Counted from the stretch's first letter, positions 49,860-63,400 are shown. The stretch is 64,000 nucleotides of DNA from Phoronis australis (GCA_002633005.1 NMRA01000305.1:166437-230436), one strand, 5' to 3'. The notes: generated by a model not told the origin, from the sequence alone. Program-made: numbers and translations.

Positions 49860-50072
49860 GCAATGTGTGCGTGTGCCATTTTCGAACTCTTTATAGGTTG
49901 GACCACATCAAGAAACTTTAAAGCGTTTTCTTCAGTCGCTGATGGTTTTGACGTCATTGTTGGCAATGGAAATAGAATCTTGTCACATGGGAAATATTTT
50001 GAGACCGATTTTATGAGAGTAAGAGACCTAATTCTATTTTCGCTTTTAGCCAGCTGAACAAGTCGAAATGAG
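49860..50072 (-). repeat. Dispersed repeat R8, longest copy
   Basis: Reverse-oriented copy. It includes both the GACTGAAGAAAACGC block and an adjoining segment (GACCGATTTTATGAGAG, TAGCCAGCTGAACAAG) that matches 2530-2605, so the full element is longer than the other copies show. Confidence 0.6.
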
Positions 50073-50794
50073 AATTAAAATCAATGTTTACAGGGTCAGT
50101 CTTAAGCTTTGGGGAGCCCGAAGCAATATTTGCCACGGATCCACTTTCGCTGCAGACGATGACGCCAGTTCTCGCGAGTCACCAATCAGCCGCACCTTTC
50201 GTCTGGTGAGCCACGTGAGGACCCAGGGTTTTTATTGAAAAGGGGGATCGGATCAAGGATTTTTTAAAAATTGGGGTCCAAGTCAACAATTCGAAAATTC
50301 TAGATTTGATATAACTAAAAGCAAGGGGAAAATGGGGGTCGGGACCTCCTTGAACCCCATGGATCAGCCTATCGGAGTTGATACGCCCTGAATGTACGAA
50401 TGATGAATTATAGCATATTTATTTACACTCAAACCTATATCTACAAACATATTTTAATATTGCAAATTATTGCTGACTTAATAGACGAATTCTAAATTAT
50501 ACCCACCAATGAGCTATATCTAGTATAGCTCATTGCACATTACTTAAATCCTTATACAGAGTAGCAACAATGTACAAATAGGAATATCGGATCTGCCAAA
50601 ATGTTAACAAAATAATCAGAATACCAAGAAACCATATTACTGGGACGGTTCTTATTAATCAAGAGTCCCGGTGTTTGGTCTGTTAAGCTCGAGTACTTGT
50701 ACAGGAACGCAGTTTCAGCAGTGTGCAAGTTAACTGTTTTCAAACATATGTTCAAATTTTTTTTTGTCTGAGTCTGACCATTGCGCTCCAAGGA

Positions 50795-50865
50795 TGCAAG
50801 ACACTCGCGAATAAAGCAACTCTGATCACGTGCTTCACGATGGATAAAGATATCTCGCAAAGACT
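50795..50865 (-). repeat. Dispersed repeat R11, fragment
   Basis: The reverse complement reads GCAAGTCTTTGCGAGATATC then GCACGTGATCAGAG, the same core as 61190-61290. It accounts for part of a 102-codon minus-strand open frame at 50552-50860. Confidence 0.6.
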
Positions 50866-51156
50866 TGCATGTCCTCGCTTTTTTTGCACGGAGTTTGCTC
50901 AGCAGGAGGCAGGGTAGGGCCCAGACATGGACTTGAAAAATGAATCAATCATGCTGCGTGATTAGAGTAAACTTCCTCGAAGCGTGCCGCCATTTTAATT
51001 GGCCAATATCGAGTACAGAGATTAGACTCCATCCCATGTTTCTGATATGACTCAATAGGAGGATGTTTGAAAGGTCAAAGGTTATCAGTCTGAGCAAAAA
51101 TATTATTGCTTGTGGTGCTCTGCAGTAAGCATGATTACTACAGCGTAACTATTGTA

Positions 51157-51192
51157 ACTACTGCTGCTGCTACTGCTGCCGCTTCTACTGCA
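51157..51192 (+). repeat. CTG/CTA trinucleotide microsatellite
   Basis: CTACTGCTGCTGCTACTGCT and CCGCTTCTACTGC. About 250 bp downstream of the adaptor stop codon, so probably in its 3' UTR. Confidence 0.8.
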
Positions 51193-51446
51193 ATTTAAGG
51201 TTAAAAGCAGTCAAAGATTGAAGAAAAGCGGATCCATGTGTTGCAAGCCCTAGTATTGGAAGGTGGCGTTGTATAGGAGTGTAAAAGAAACATCCCTTTC
51301 TTACTACAACTATTGACATTTAGCACAACCAGCTGAGGCCCTCATACCATGTTTGAGGTCTCTCCCAGCAGTTCCTCTGAGAGAGATATTTTGAAGTATC
51401 TGTAAGATAAGTTTCATGAACCTATGTGCCGATTGTTTCCTGGGAA

Positions 51447-54400
51447 TCAACAATAGGTATTTTCAACGCTCGCCCTGTCGGACTTTTTGCCGACATTTTC
51501 CATGGACGTTTGGAGCCTGAGCGCATGCAAACGCTTCATTCCAAGTTCGCACACCATCAGCTCTTTGTCAAGATTAAGTAAGAGCGCCCCGTCCACCATC
51601 TCCTCGCGAAATTTCTCACAATACTGTTCTAGATGCGTTTCCTTTAAAAAATCACATACGTCATCAACGGTCATTGATTTCAACTTAGACTGATCTTTTT
51701 TCTCAGGTTTGTTGGATGTTTTCTGATCCTTGGCCTGGGCAAGCTCTTCATAAAATGGCATCGGCCCAAGTTTGCCCAGTTCCTGATATTCCATGCCAAT
51801 AACAGGTGTCACTTGCTTCTGCGGCACTACTCGCCTTGCCTGACGAGGCGAGAGCTGCACAGTGACATTTTCCGGAAGTATTTGGTAGTACCCTGTAGGA
51901 TTCGTCATGACGTCAACTTTGTTGTGTAGTACCGTAACCTCGTTTATTAGGTTAATTTTCTCATCTTCAAGAGCCTGAAAATTAGAGAGGAACCTTCAAT
52001 TTTGACTTCACTTCAGTAGCGCTTCCCTTAGCAGTGGCGGATTTGGGGGGAAGGTGGTCATGCCCCCCTAAAATTCTCCCAGATTCCATTTGGCATTTCG
52101 GGGGTGCGAATGTCTAACAGGAAAATCCTGGTTAATACTCTGTCGTGGCCCCCTAACTTAAAATCCTGGATCCGCCCCTGCTTAGCACTACGTGCTTTGC
52201 ACTAGCGTAGTCACAGGTGCGGCACACCGGCCCGAGTCTTGCCTCTCCCATGTTCTTTGCAAAAAAATCAACCCAAATCAAAACTCATCTCAATTTTACG
52301 TTTACCATCTCCCTATTCTTTGCAATACGCCCCCTGGTTGCCAACTTCGCCCCCCCCCCCCCCCCCCCCCCCNACCCTGATATAGCGTTTGACCTCCTGT
52401 GTCTGGTTTCGACAGTAGTGCCCCTGTCCAAGACATAAAAATTATGTCTACTTAGCATATTGTGATTGAGCCTCATTAAAACGAGAAAATTTTATTGAAA
52501 CATTTTTTTACCTTGCATCGCTCTTGAAGAGAATCTATCTCCTCCACTTTTGCCTTGAGAGACTGTATTTCCTGGAAGATTAACCTTTCTGGGTAGAGTT
52601 CAGTATCTGTTTCGCGGCAAGAAAATCTTGCCAAAATCAGGTGCTCTTATTGCAAATATGTGATGATATCTCGCGGAAACTCGCGAGGTTTTACTTTTCT
52701 AATTATGCACTAGAGTTGCTTTACAACCATTAATTGATGATTGGTGAGTTTTAATTGTTCTATTTTCACGACAAATTCACAGGCAGACGAATTTCCCAAT
52801 GACTGTCACCACATGAGAAAAAATATTACATTAAGTGCTGGTGCCTGTGGTGGTTGTAAGGAATAGATAAATTCAAGTGCCTGTAGACTAATTGTTATCA
52901 GATTTTCTGTTACGTTTGCGGACTGGGTGTCACATTTCCATAACACGAAGTATTGCCCAGCCGGGGGTGGGGCCGAAGCGATTGTATCTGGATGATTTGC
53001 AAGGGCAGTAAATTATTACTGTAACTTTCCGTTTCATTTTTATTGAGAAGTGTCCCAGTGAAAGTTGACTGTCAAATACACAAACTGCAAAACTGCGAAC
53101 CTGTAAAGCATATCTTTTTGGAAAGCCAATTTTGATACCTACCCTTTCACGTTTTGTTAACGTGCCCTTTAATGCCATGATTACGCCTTTGTAATAAGCA
53201 TGGAATCTGAAATAAAGAAATTCTAAGAAACTGGTTACGATCGAATGATAAAAATAGAGGAAAATTTGATCGGTGCAGGCAGCCGGAGTCGGATGATCAC
53301 ACACGGGCTACACAAAGTGCAAAGAACGATTGAAAAATTGAAGATGTTCTTTTGTTTTCTCTAGATTAGAACGTAGAAAAAGTTTCACAAATAGAAACAT
53401 TAGTCTCAGAAATGAAGCGGAAAGAGTATACATTGGCTTCTTTGAACCAAAGGTTGAATTATTTCCAATAATATTTTGGTTTAAAATTATAGCTAAATGT
53501 CGTGAGTTACGGAAACCACACTGAACCAGTGACGTCACGTACCCTTGATCTGCCTCTTCTTCTGGGTCAATGTTATCGCTGTCACGTGGGCGGTTGGCTA
53601 AAAGCGAAATTCGTACAATTAATTCTTACTTTTAAGAAACGAGTGGCACTTTTGATGACAAAATACATCAGCTTGATAACGAGGCGTTACCATGTGCGAA
53701 ATTTTGTTTCCAAACAGCAGTGATTTTCTTTCACGAAAATGTTTATCAAGTTACAATTTTGTATAATTCTGCAATAGTGCCTCTCTGGTGCAGATTTTGT
53801 TCAAAACTATTCCATATTCATTGTGAGAGAACTTTTTTCTGCGTTACTGGATTGTGAATAAATGCCAAAAAGCACCTTAACCGGATACCAGGCACAAAGA
53901 TAACAAAGGTACAATGATAGTTCTTAGACTGGACAACGTTGCAATTCGCGACGGATTGTCCATTACTTTTCGATTAGAACCCCTCTCAATTCTCACTAAA
54001 TCTCGACAAAGTCTCGACACATTACCTTGCAAGTCCATCCACAACTTAAGTTAGCCTAGCTGCAATAACGTCTCATTAAACACTGTGATTTAACTTTAAC
54101 ACATGTGATATTTAATAAGGACAAAACTCTGACAAGAAGTTTGTTCAAGATTGACATAATTAACAGAAGCCTGAAAACTAATACAGATACTTTGGAGATC
54201 TTTATAAACTTCACGAACGAATAATAAAAAGCCTTACGTAAAACTGGTATGAAAGATCTAGCCAAAACAGGCGGCCCCTTTTGTTGTGGTTCTTTGTGAC
54301 TTGTTACCATCCTAAAAGTAGAATGAGACATCAGTAAAAGAATACAGCAGCTTTCTTACGTCAGAGATTGCACCATAGCTATCGTAGAGATGCGAGAAGA

Positions 54401-57400
54401 CGGCTACAACAAAGCACCGCTCCTCGTAATATACGTGGTGTCAAGGGTACAACTGCTTATGATAATCGGAAACTTAATTAGGGTAAAAAATCACGTTGGA
54501 ATTCTTTACAACTGATTATTTTGTTGAAAATAATTGGTAAATATGTTAAAACATAAATCAGTGCGCTATAGTCTGTGGTCAGACAGAATGCATGCGTTCC
54601 TTAAATTAACAATCGTTTAAGGTTATGTAAGAATCTAGAAAAATCATGTCTGAAACGACTCATGGGATTCATATGACTTTCAGATTCTGTTTTATGCACT
54701 ATTCTCCAAAACACGTTTAGGGATTGTCTTTAAAATGCTCTGCTTTTTCAAGAGAGACTATTAAATTTCACTGTATCATCTTGAACATTTATAATAAATT
54801 GAATTCGTTATTTCCCTGCCAATGTGCCTTTCTTTTAAATTTTACTAAAAGGCATGGTCACGTGACCCCAATTTATGACAGATTGGTAAAAGTTAGAGAA
54901 AAGTCAAATTCTACAGACTTTCTACTTTCAGAAAATACGTGCTTTGACGGAGTTAAAGCCCAACAGTGTATGGATATTTGACTAAATACACAGACTCGCC
55001 AGTGAGGTCCTACTTCTACATAACTGCTTTTTGGTCAGGCAGAGTACTCTACGGGGTAGAGGTAACGAAAAGTGGAAAAAATATCTGTTACACAGGGTCA
55101 CCTGCTTGTAGTTAACGTCTCAGTAACGTCCCTGAAGTCAGAACAAGCCAACCAGTTTCACCCCTGGGATAAATAATTTTTGTTTTAAAAATAAAACACT
55201 TTTGGCTTATTGGGAGAAATTGACGTTTTGCAAAGCTGGATTACATGATCCAGTCAGTATAACAAAATCAACTCTGCTTACGTTTGCGCAAGCTCATTTA
55301 TTTCAAAGTTCGTGTTCTGCATAACGGGTGTTGCTGACAATACCTTTTTGGGTCGACATAAACGTAATCTTGAACATCTTCCGATTGTACGGCTATCTGA
55401 CAAAGCAAACCGTTGACAAGCTTATGGAGTTTCTCCATTTCATCTTTACGGATCGACTTGGTCGTAGCTTTACCTTGAATTCAAAGAGAAGAGAGGCGTT
55501 TAAACGTCATGTATTCCAAATTTGTTGAACATGCAACAATATTCAAAATTATTGGTTTCCAACGATAATCGCTCGATCTCTCTGTATCTTTGACGCTCGT
55601 CGGCATACAGTACACGCAGAACTCGAGCGTGAAAATTGGCAATCGTGAACACTGTTGTGTGCTCATCTACGGGAGGGGCTATTGCGCGTGATCAACATGG
55701 CGTGCAGGGTCGTATCCATGAATTTTGCAACTTTTATACCAAGGTTTAAGGAAATTTAATTTACTGCTCCCACTGAATTTTTAATGTAAAGCAAGTGGTT
55801 TGGTAGGCCAATTCAGTGAATGTTGGAACGTGGCTTAAAACCGTTATGTGAAACTAAGAGAAAGAATGGGGAGGGAGTCTGGAGTCGGGCTATTTTACTA
55901 TGAGCGAACAATTTTCCCCTCGAAATAATTAATATTCATAAATAGATCAAGAACGCAGTTTGATGATCAGCTTGTTGATGCCGTGATGGAGAATTGGTTA
56001 GCTATGGGAGGGGGAGTCGGGTGGAGGGATGCAGAGCTGGACCACAAATATAGTTGGTGGTAGCGAGGGGGAAGTAAAATTGTTGGTGACAGGGATAAAT
56101 GAACGACACCCTGGCATATCCGTGAATATAATTAATGACAATTAATGATTTTGTCGAGGCTGGGGGTGTGATGTCCGCCTCCAATACAATTTAGGATGCG
56201 ACTCCCACGTAACCACGTTGCCGGGCGTTCACTGTCCGATCCCAAATTAATTTAGAACTCTGGTTATATAATTTTTAAAAGCTTCATTTCCCTAAAGGCA
56301 AAATTTGTTTTGGTTGGTACACAGACTCATTTTAAGACCTGCGCCCACAAACAAACAAATGCACACCCCGATCAATTTCAGCAAAGGTCTTATTTTTTGA
56401 AAAGCTGCACAAAGGCACGTAAACATCATGATTTGTAAAGCGACGAGTAAAAACAATATGCTCTTTTGGTCTTACTTTCAAAGACGAGCAGCCATCTGTG
56501 AAGTATTTCCGCCAACGGCTGACTCGGCCCATCCCAGTCGCTTGGTAGCTTGCCGACGCCCACCTCAAAAACTGGCGCAGCAAACTTGCAGTATCTGTAG
56601 ACTTCATTGAGATAACTTCCTAGCTCAGCACTCGTCTCCGCTTTGAATGGTTTTGGCTTGGAGAACTGGTAACGTTCGTTGACAGAGTGCAATTCGCAAG
56701 GAATGGCGAGCAACCTCTGACATTTCGGCAAGGTGACGAATACGTATTTCACGTCAGCCACTTCTTGAAACGTCAAGTACCTCGCTGGGGATTTACCCTG
56801 AACTTCTTTTATGCGGACTCTCTGTAAGTCCGATAGTGGTATATTGTAGGCAAATCAAATACACTCAAATCAAGTCTACTACTGCACCGTCGTGATTTGT
56901 CAGCTAAAGACGTCACACAGCAGAGCATAGGATTCTTTTAAATTTGAAAAATAAGAGGCGGCGCGTGCAGAAAGTGCGTTCAAAACACATTTTAAACGCG
57001 TCTGTGTCATACTTGGGGTCAATCAGTTCATGAAAACTAACTTGAGACGACAGAAATTTGATCTTACACTCAATATAACTATTTCTGAAAAATAACAAAT
57101 CTCACTCGAGCAAAAGTACGAAGGATCCGAGTCTGAACAATCTATGGCTAACGAATGTTCTAGTAAGCGCTTCGAAAAAATATTGTTCATTGTCGCTTAT
57201 TGTCAATTGTGAATTTCGCGCTCGACGAGTGTATTCCCAGCAGTTCGCATTGTTTCGGTTTGGAAAGGCGCATCAAGTTGCGCTTAGATGCTGAACGGGA
57301 CATTTCCAGCAGACCTTCTCTGAATGCTCTTGAATTCATACTAGTTGTAAGACTTTGTCTTAATCTTGTCAACTCAAATACGCCATCTTTACACACATCA

Positions 57401-60400
57401 TTTCACGACCCCTCGTGCTTCACTGGACTAAATGCCCCTTAACGTTAGCATTAAAAACGTTCAACATCAGCTTGAGCTCAGTACATGAAACTAACAGACT
57501 GCAACATCTGATATTCCTGACTCTCTTAGAAAAAATATTAAGCAACTGTTGGGGTCTGGTTCGATAGAATCGTCCTGTAGTACCCCACATATATTAGTAT
57601 TGACACCTAAGCTGGACGGTGTGACTCGGTGGTTTGAGCTCCGGGCGGTCTCCTCTTTGGGAGACCGGCGCTTGAATCCTACTGGCAGACAATCGAGCAT
57701 TGCACGCACAAAGGTGTCTCCTAATTCTTTTACTGGTGAATATACGCAAGGAAATGAAATTGAAAATGATTTCTGGGGCTGCGCCCATAAAAAACCCTAA
57801 GCTAGACAAAGAGAGGCCTTTCTTTCACCTGTGGCATTTTCAGCTTGATTATTTCCGACACATCAACTGGGTCTTCGCAAGGCATTGTGGAGAAACAAGC
57901 GGTCATAGACTCCGGTAACGCGAGACATTGGTTGTTCGAAAGATTAGTGGCTCGCAACACCTGAAATGGGAGAAGAAACTGGGTGGAGCTCTGCATATCA
58001 ACATCGCACCTACAACTTTGCTGCATTCTGTTGTAGCCCACACTATATATAAAATCTAATGTTGACAAAATGCCGTTACCAGTACCGATTGTCTTTGCTG
58101 CTTTTTAACGGATTTTTAACTGAAAAGAAACAGGAGAAGTTCCCAAACAGTAAAATTAACGAGACACGAGTGAAAATAGATTTGTGCTCACTCTTTCGCC
58201 TTTGGTGTCGGTTTGCACTGAGTGAACCTCTATGACGTCATCTAGAGGGACAGTTTGTTCGGGAATGCTCGTGTAGTATTCGCCAGTGCATCGCAGGAGA
58301 TCCGGAAGGGGTACTGAATCAATGACCTCGGCTACGGACGAAAAGGCCGAGTCGTCGAGCCGGGAATCTGAAAGTCACCAGAAAAAAATAATGAGATAGA
58401 TTCAAATGAATGTTACGCCTGTCCCCGTGGATCAAATGAAAATGAGATGTAGACAAGAGGCGTCCAAACTAAGGAAAATCCAAGATGACCAACTTCAAAT
58501 GCAATGCAGTACAGTGTAATACAGTGTAATACAGTAAAGTACAATACAATACAATACAAAACAATACAAAAAGATCACCATGTTTTACTTTGGTTCTCAG
58601 ACGGATGTGGCACTCCGATGGGTCACGTGAAGGTTTATGTAGCAGTTACGTACAGCGAAGAAAAACGACTAAATACGAGTAGATAGACAGATTATGAAAG
58701 TTTTGTTCAGTTTAAAGAGTTTTTGTAATTATTGGCCTCATGATTACCCATTTGCTCCTGTAGCGTAACTTGTGTCAAAGAATCGGAGGAATGTGTGAAT
58801 TATATATCAGTTAGTGTTTATAAATAAGATCGCCAATAGTTGAAAAAAGATTGGTTGAAATTTCTGTTATTTTATCAACATGTAATTTGATTTAGTGCAG
58901 TAAAAAAATTTCTAAACGTGAACTTGATTATTTGAGCGAATTTGTCTAGTTTCCTTGTGTATTCCAAGTTCACCCATACGCGATCTTGATATTAAGCAAG
59001 ATTCCAAGTTCACGCACAGCAGTACTTCGAGTCTTATAAAAATGAACATTTCACGTTTATAGCTCTTCCATGGTGTCACGTTGGTGGTTTTTTGCCTCGT
59101 GCAATTTGTGGGGTAGAGTTCAGCCTTAATTGAGTACCATGCAAGGTAATGATCCTCTGTTGCTAGTTTCCACTTGCCGCTACGTGAACTCAAACTAAAG
59201 TAGTTTCCGAAATAAAATATGGCTGGCAAAGTTCCTAATTTCGTGTTGATTTTCGTGTTCCTATGAGCCAACAGTTTTATTTTGGTTCCTCAACGCTGGG
59301 GATGCATCAATTAGGTGAATAAATTTAGTAACTACTGGTCCAGAACGTAGAGGAAATCTGACAAAATTTGTGCAGAATTGGTTTATACTGAGATTTTTGT
59401 AGCAATTGCCTACAAGGCATCATCGCCTCCACTGTTTGCGAAACGATGCTAGTTTTCGCTCGACCTCAAATACGTGAAGTTTATAAAACGAAATGTGATC
59501 GAAAAAGTAGTACTACTTCCTTTTTAGTTTGACATTTTATCATCCACTCGTTGCACTTCGGTCACTGACGTGTGTTGCAACTAGGAAGTGCTACGCGAAT
59601 GTGAATAACCACAGCGATAAGGTACCGCGAATAAATAGAACTGTGGAATTTGAGAAAAAAAACGAGTCACGTTTCGTGTCATACTTTATCCCTAACACGG
59701 TGAATCAGTCGAATGCAATACGGTCATGTGATACAGCGGCGGATCTAGGATGTCACAAGGGGGCCAACATTTTGTCCGGCTGTAAGCATTTGCGCAAACT
59801 GAACCACGATTGTAGATGCGCATAGCACCGAATGGGGGGAGGTCGGGAGGGGGTTTGCCCCCCCTCCCGCCTAGGAAANNNNNNNNNNNNNNNNNNNNNN
59901 NNNNNNNNNNNNNNNNNNNNNNNNNNNNNNNNNNNNNNNNNNNNNNNNNNNNNNNNNNNNNNNNNNNNNNNNNNNNNNNNNNNNNNNNNNNNNNNNNNAC
60001 ACTGAAACTGCACACATTTAAATCTTTTTTCACCTCCCGGGTTACTTCAACAGTGCCCTCTGACATGGAAAGTTCAGAACGTATAGGTCAACGTCGACTC
60101 GACGTCCTTAGCCGGTTCGATCATCAAATTATCTCAAAATAGTAAAATTGAAGCAGTATAAATAACACTCAACATGCAATCAGGTCCCAAACGTAACATC
60201 TGGAACAAGACTGTTAATTATATGACAGTTCTGTCTCAGTTTTCAATTTAATTGCTAAATATTATATCGTCTGCAACTCAGGCGCAGATTCCTCTTCGGT
60301 AACTACAATATCAAATACTGTTGTTATATTTAACTATTTTTAGAAAATGTTTCGAGTTCATTTCACAGTTAAGTATAACGCTGTTTTCATCTTTGTTATC

Positions 60401-63400
60401 TCTTTTCAAATAATTATTTAAAACTGTAACGAGAGAAAATTTGTAACATAACGCCCAAGTACACACATAAAGGATGTGATCCGCCACGTGAAGTATTTAA
60501 AAAATCTGCCGAAAAAATGAAAGAAAATTGGGAGTTCGAATCGTACGGGATAAATACAAAACGTACCTCGATTGGTGCAGATGAAGTAATAACCCACTCG
60601 ACATAATTCCGCGTAAGGACCTCGACCTTCGGTATGGGTTGATGCGCGGAATAATATCTCGTGTGATGTTGCTTCATCTACGCCACTCTCGCTACGTTTT
60701 GTGCGTTTCTTTTTTGAGGACTTAAAGAGATTGGGGCATGGCATTACAAAAGGAGGACAAAACAAATGTTTACAGACAAAATGTTGGCCCCCTTCCTTGT
60801 GATATTCTAGATCCGCCACTGAACATACAAATCGAATTTTGTAGTGACGTCCTTGTGATCAAAAGGCAAGAGCACAAACTGATGTAGACATAAATATCCG
60901 ATCTAAAAAAGGTACACGTATTTGGAGAGATGTGACGTTGTTTATGTAAATTTGCTTTGCAAACCAGTTGTGGATTTAGAGGGTGCCAAGGGGGCCATGG
61001 CCCGCACCTAAAATTCTCCCAGATTACACGTTTGGCGGTTCGAGGATGCGAATGTCTGACAGCCGGGGCAAAATAATGGCTAATACTCTGTCCTGGCCCC
61101 CAACCCCCCCCCCCCAACTCAAAATCCTGGATTCGCCCCTGCCAACAGAGAACAAACAGTCGGTCACTCGGCTACTCGTTTCGTGGACCAAGGTTCTTGC
61201 TAAAAAGCGAGAGCACGCAAGTCTTCGCGAGATATCGCCGTATGAATTGCATGCGATGCACGTGATCACAGTAGCGTTCCTCGTGACTGCCTTGCCTCTA
61301 TCGGTATGCAACCCTGGTTATTCAAATGTACTCAGGGGCGGATCCAGGATTTTGAGTTGGGGGCAGGGCACAGGAATAACCAGAATTTTGTCACATGCGC
61401 GCCCAGCTTAAAATGTAGGGATGCAGGGGTCTCAGTTGAGTTATTGGGTTTGCGGACCTTATTACTAAAGAAAAAAACGGTGACCGGGATTCGTCCAAGG
61501 CCTATGCATTGTGCATTCGCCCCCCGAGCCCCCCTGGGTGCGCGCATATGCTAGTCAGCAATTTGCACCCCGAACTGCCAAATGGTATCTGGGAGAATTT
61601 TAGGGGGGGGGCATGGAGCCCTTGCTGCCTCCCCCCCCCTAAATCCGCCAATGGTACTGACAGCAAAGAAACAGTGGTGTTGGTTAAAGCTTTAATCGAC
61701 ATTTTAACATTTTTTCTCATCACACGTTCCAAATGAAGTCTTGCTATCAGTAAGTCTTTCTCAGATCTCGGCAATATCAAGCAAAATTTCAACGAATTAT
61801 CGGAGCATCAAACCCGGCATTCTGTCAAAAACCAACAGTTGATTTAGGCCTGCTATATAATCGATCTCAACTTGTTCAGATTAGAAATTATTTACAAGAC
61901 CCGAGAAGAACTGACAGGTCCTTGCGATAGCCGTCACGGTCTGTGGATCTCCTGGCGATTTATTCATAAACAATTATTGCAACACAATGAATAAACGTCG
62001 CTTTGAAAGAGCGATAACGCATGTGAAGAAAGTTTGTTTTGGGGTCGAAACAACAAGGGGACACCAGAGCATGGCATGTTGGGTCGAAACAACAAGGGGA
62101 CACCAGAGCATGGCATGTTGGGTCGAAACAACACGNTAATCGACATTTTAACATTTTTTCTCATCACACGTTCCAAATGAAGTCTTGCTATCAGTAAGTC
62201 TTTCTCAGATCTCGGCAATATCAAGCAAAATTTCAACGAATTATCGGAGCATCAAACCCGGCATTCTGTCAAAAACCAACAGTTGATTTAGGCCTGCTAA
62301 ATAATCGATCTCAACTTGTTCAGATTAGAAATCATTTACAAGACTCGAGAAGAACTGACAGGTCCTTGCGATGGCCGTCACGGTCTGTGGATCTCCTGGC
62401 GATTTATTCATAAACAATTATTGCAACACAATGAATAAACGTCGCTTTGAAAGAGCGATAACGCATGTGAAGAAAGTTTGTTTTGGGGTCGGAACAACAA
62501 GGGGACACCAGAGCATGGCATGTTGGGTCGAAACAACAAGGGGACACCAGAGCATGGCATGTTGGGTCGAAACAACACGGGGACACCAGAGCATGGCATG
62601 TTGGGTCGAAACAACAAGGGGACACCAAAGCATGGCATGTTGGGTCGAAACAACTCGAGGGAATACCAAAGCTACGGTGATGATTTGTCTCACCTCGTGT
62701 TATCAGTAGGCCCACAGTATCGGGCAACGCCCGGGTAAGAAGGCGGTTGGTAGCGTGGACGGCTAATCATAGCGAGGGGGGCTTCATTTCACACATATAG
62801 GCCTAAGCCTGCTACTTGGGCCTATCATGGGAAGCACAGCACTAAATAAGAATAAAATTGAAGAAAACCCAGGAACAACAGCACTCTGTGCTTACACGCG
62901 CAGAGTAAAAAGTGGGAGGCTATAGCCCGCCAACCCCCCTGTGGTGCACAGCCCAATGACCACGGGGCGGCGCAGCACTGAAAGTGGGCTATAGCCCCCC
63001 CCCCCCCCTATGGTGCGCCGCCCATGCCTATGCATTCCTTACTAAGTGCTTCGAGATTTTTTTGACAATGACGTTAACACTGACAAAAGAAAGGTCATTA
63101 CATCTACGGTTTGGTAGTCGTTATCGCGTGACCTAATTTATCAGGACCAGGAAGTATATTGGCTAACAAATGTCATTTGCAATAAATCACACAGATTCTC
63201 GCCTTTTAAATTTTTGTCATGCAGTGAATGTTTAACGATAACTTTACCCTCGACGTACAGACGAAACTGCATGACTTACCTGACGGTAACCTTTCAAACT
63301 TCTGAAGGGATGTCAGGGGTACGTAATAAATCTTTCCACTACCGTCGTTTTCCAAAACTTTAACTCTTGTCTCAGAATATACACAATGTAACAACAGCGT

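Larger units (their letters stand above)
46561..51446. other. Intergenic between receptor B and the CABIT-SAM gene
   Basis: Holds an exon-like duplicated segment (48420-48905), an R3 element (48948-49103), two R11 repeats (49560-49680 and 50795-50865), the long R8 copy (49860-50072) and a CTG-type microsatellite (51157-51192) in the likely 3' UTR of the adaptor gene. No further exon recognised. Confidence 0.5.
59734..60821. mobile_element. Transposon R10 with about 45-bp inverted ends and captured exon-like DNA
   Basis: Left end (CAGCGGCGGATCTAGGATGT then CACAAGGGGGCCAACATTTT) and right end (reverse complement CAGTGGCGGATCTAGAATAT then CACAAGGAAGGGGGCCAACA) are inverted repeats. The ends share the CAGxGGCGGAT start with family R4. 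The flanking 5-mers TGATA and AACAT do not match. The interior holds a 120-base assembly gap and the intact copy of segment R12 (60245-60715). Confidence 0.7.

Noticed and set aside
57187-57442. Overlapping 69-codon (minus) and 80-codon (plus) ORFs in an adaptor intron
   Set aside because: No family recognised; both strands open, so chance is likely.
58912-59271. 119-codon minus-strand ORF in adaptor intron 1
   Set aside because: No domain recognised, no acceptor or donor fitting the adaptor phases.
59692-60142. ORFs of 86-124 codons spanning 59.7-60.1 kb
   Set aside because: Most of their length is the 120-base N gap.
62371-62738. Several overlapping ORFs of 65-112 codons on both strands with a 13-residue repeat
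   Set aside because: They come from a 39-bp minisatellite; a unit divisible by three keeps all frames open. No splice or start context.
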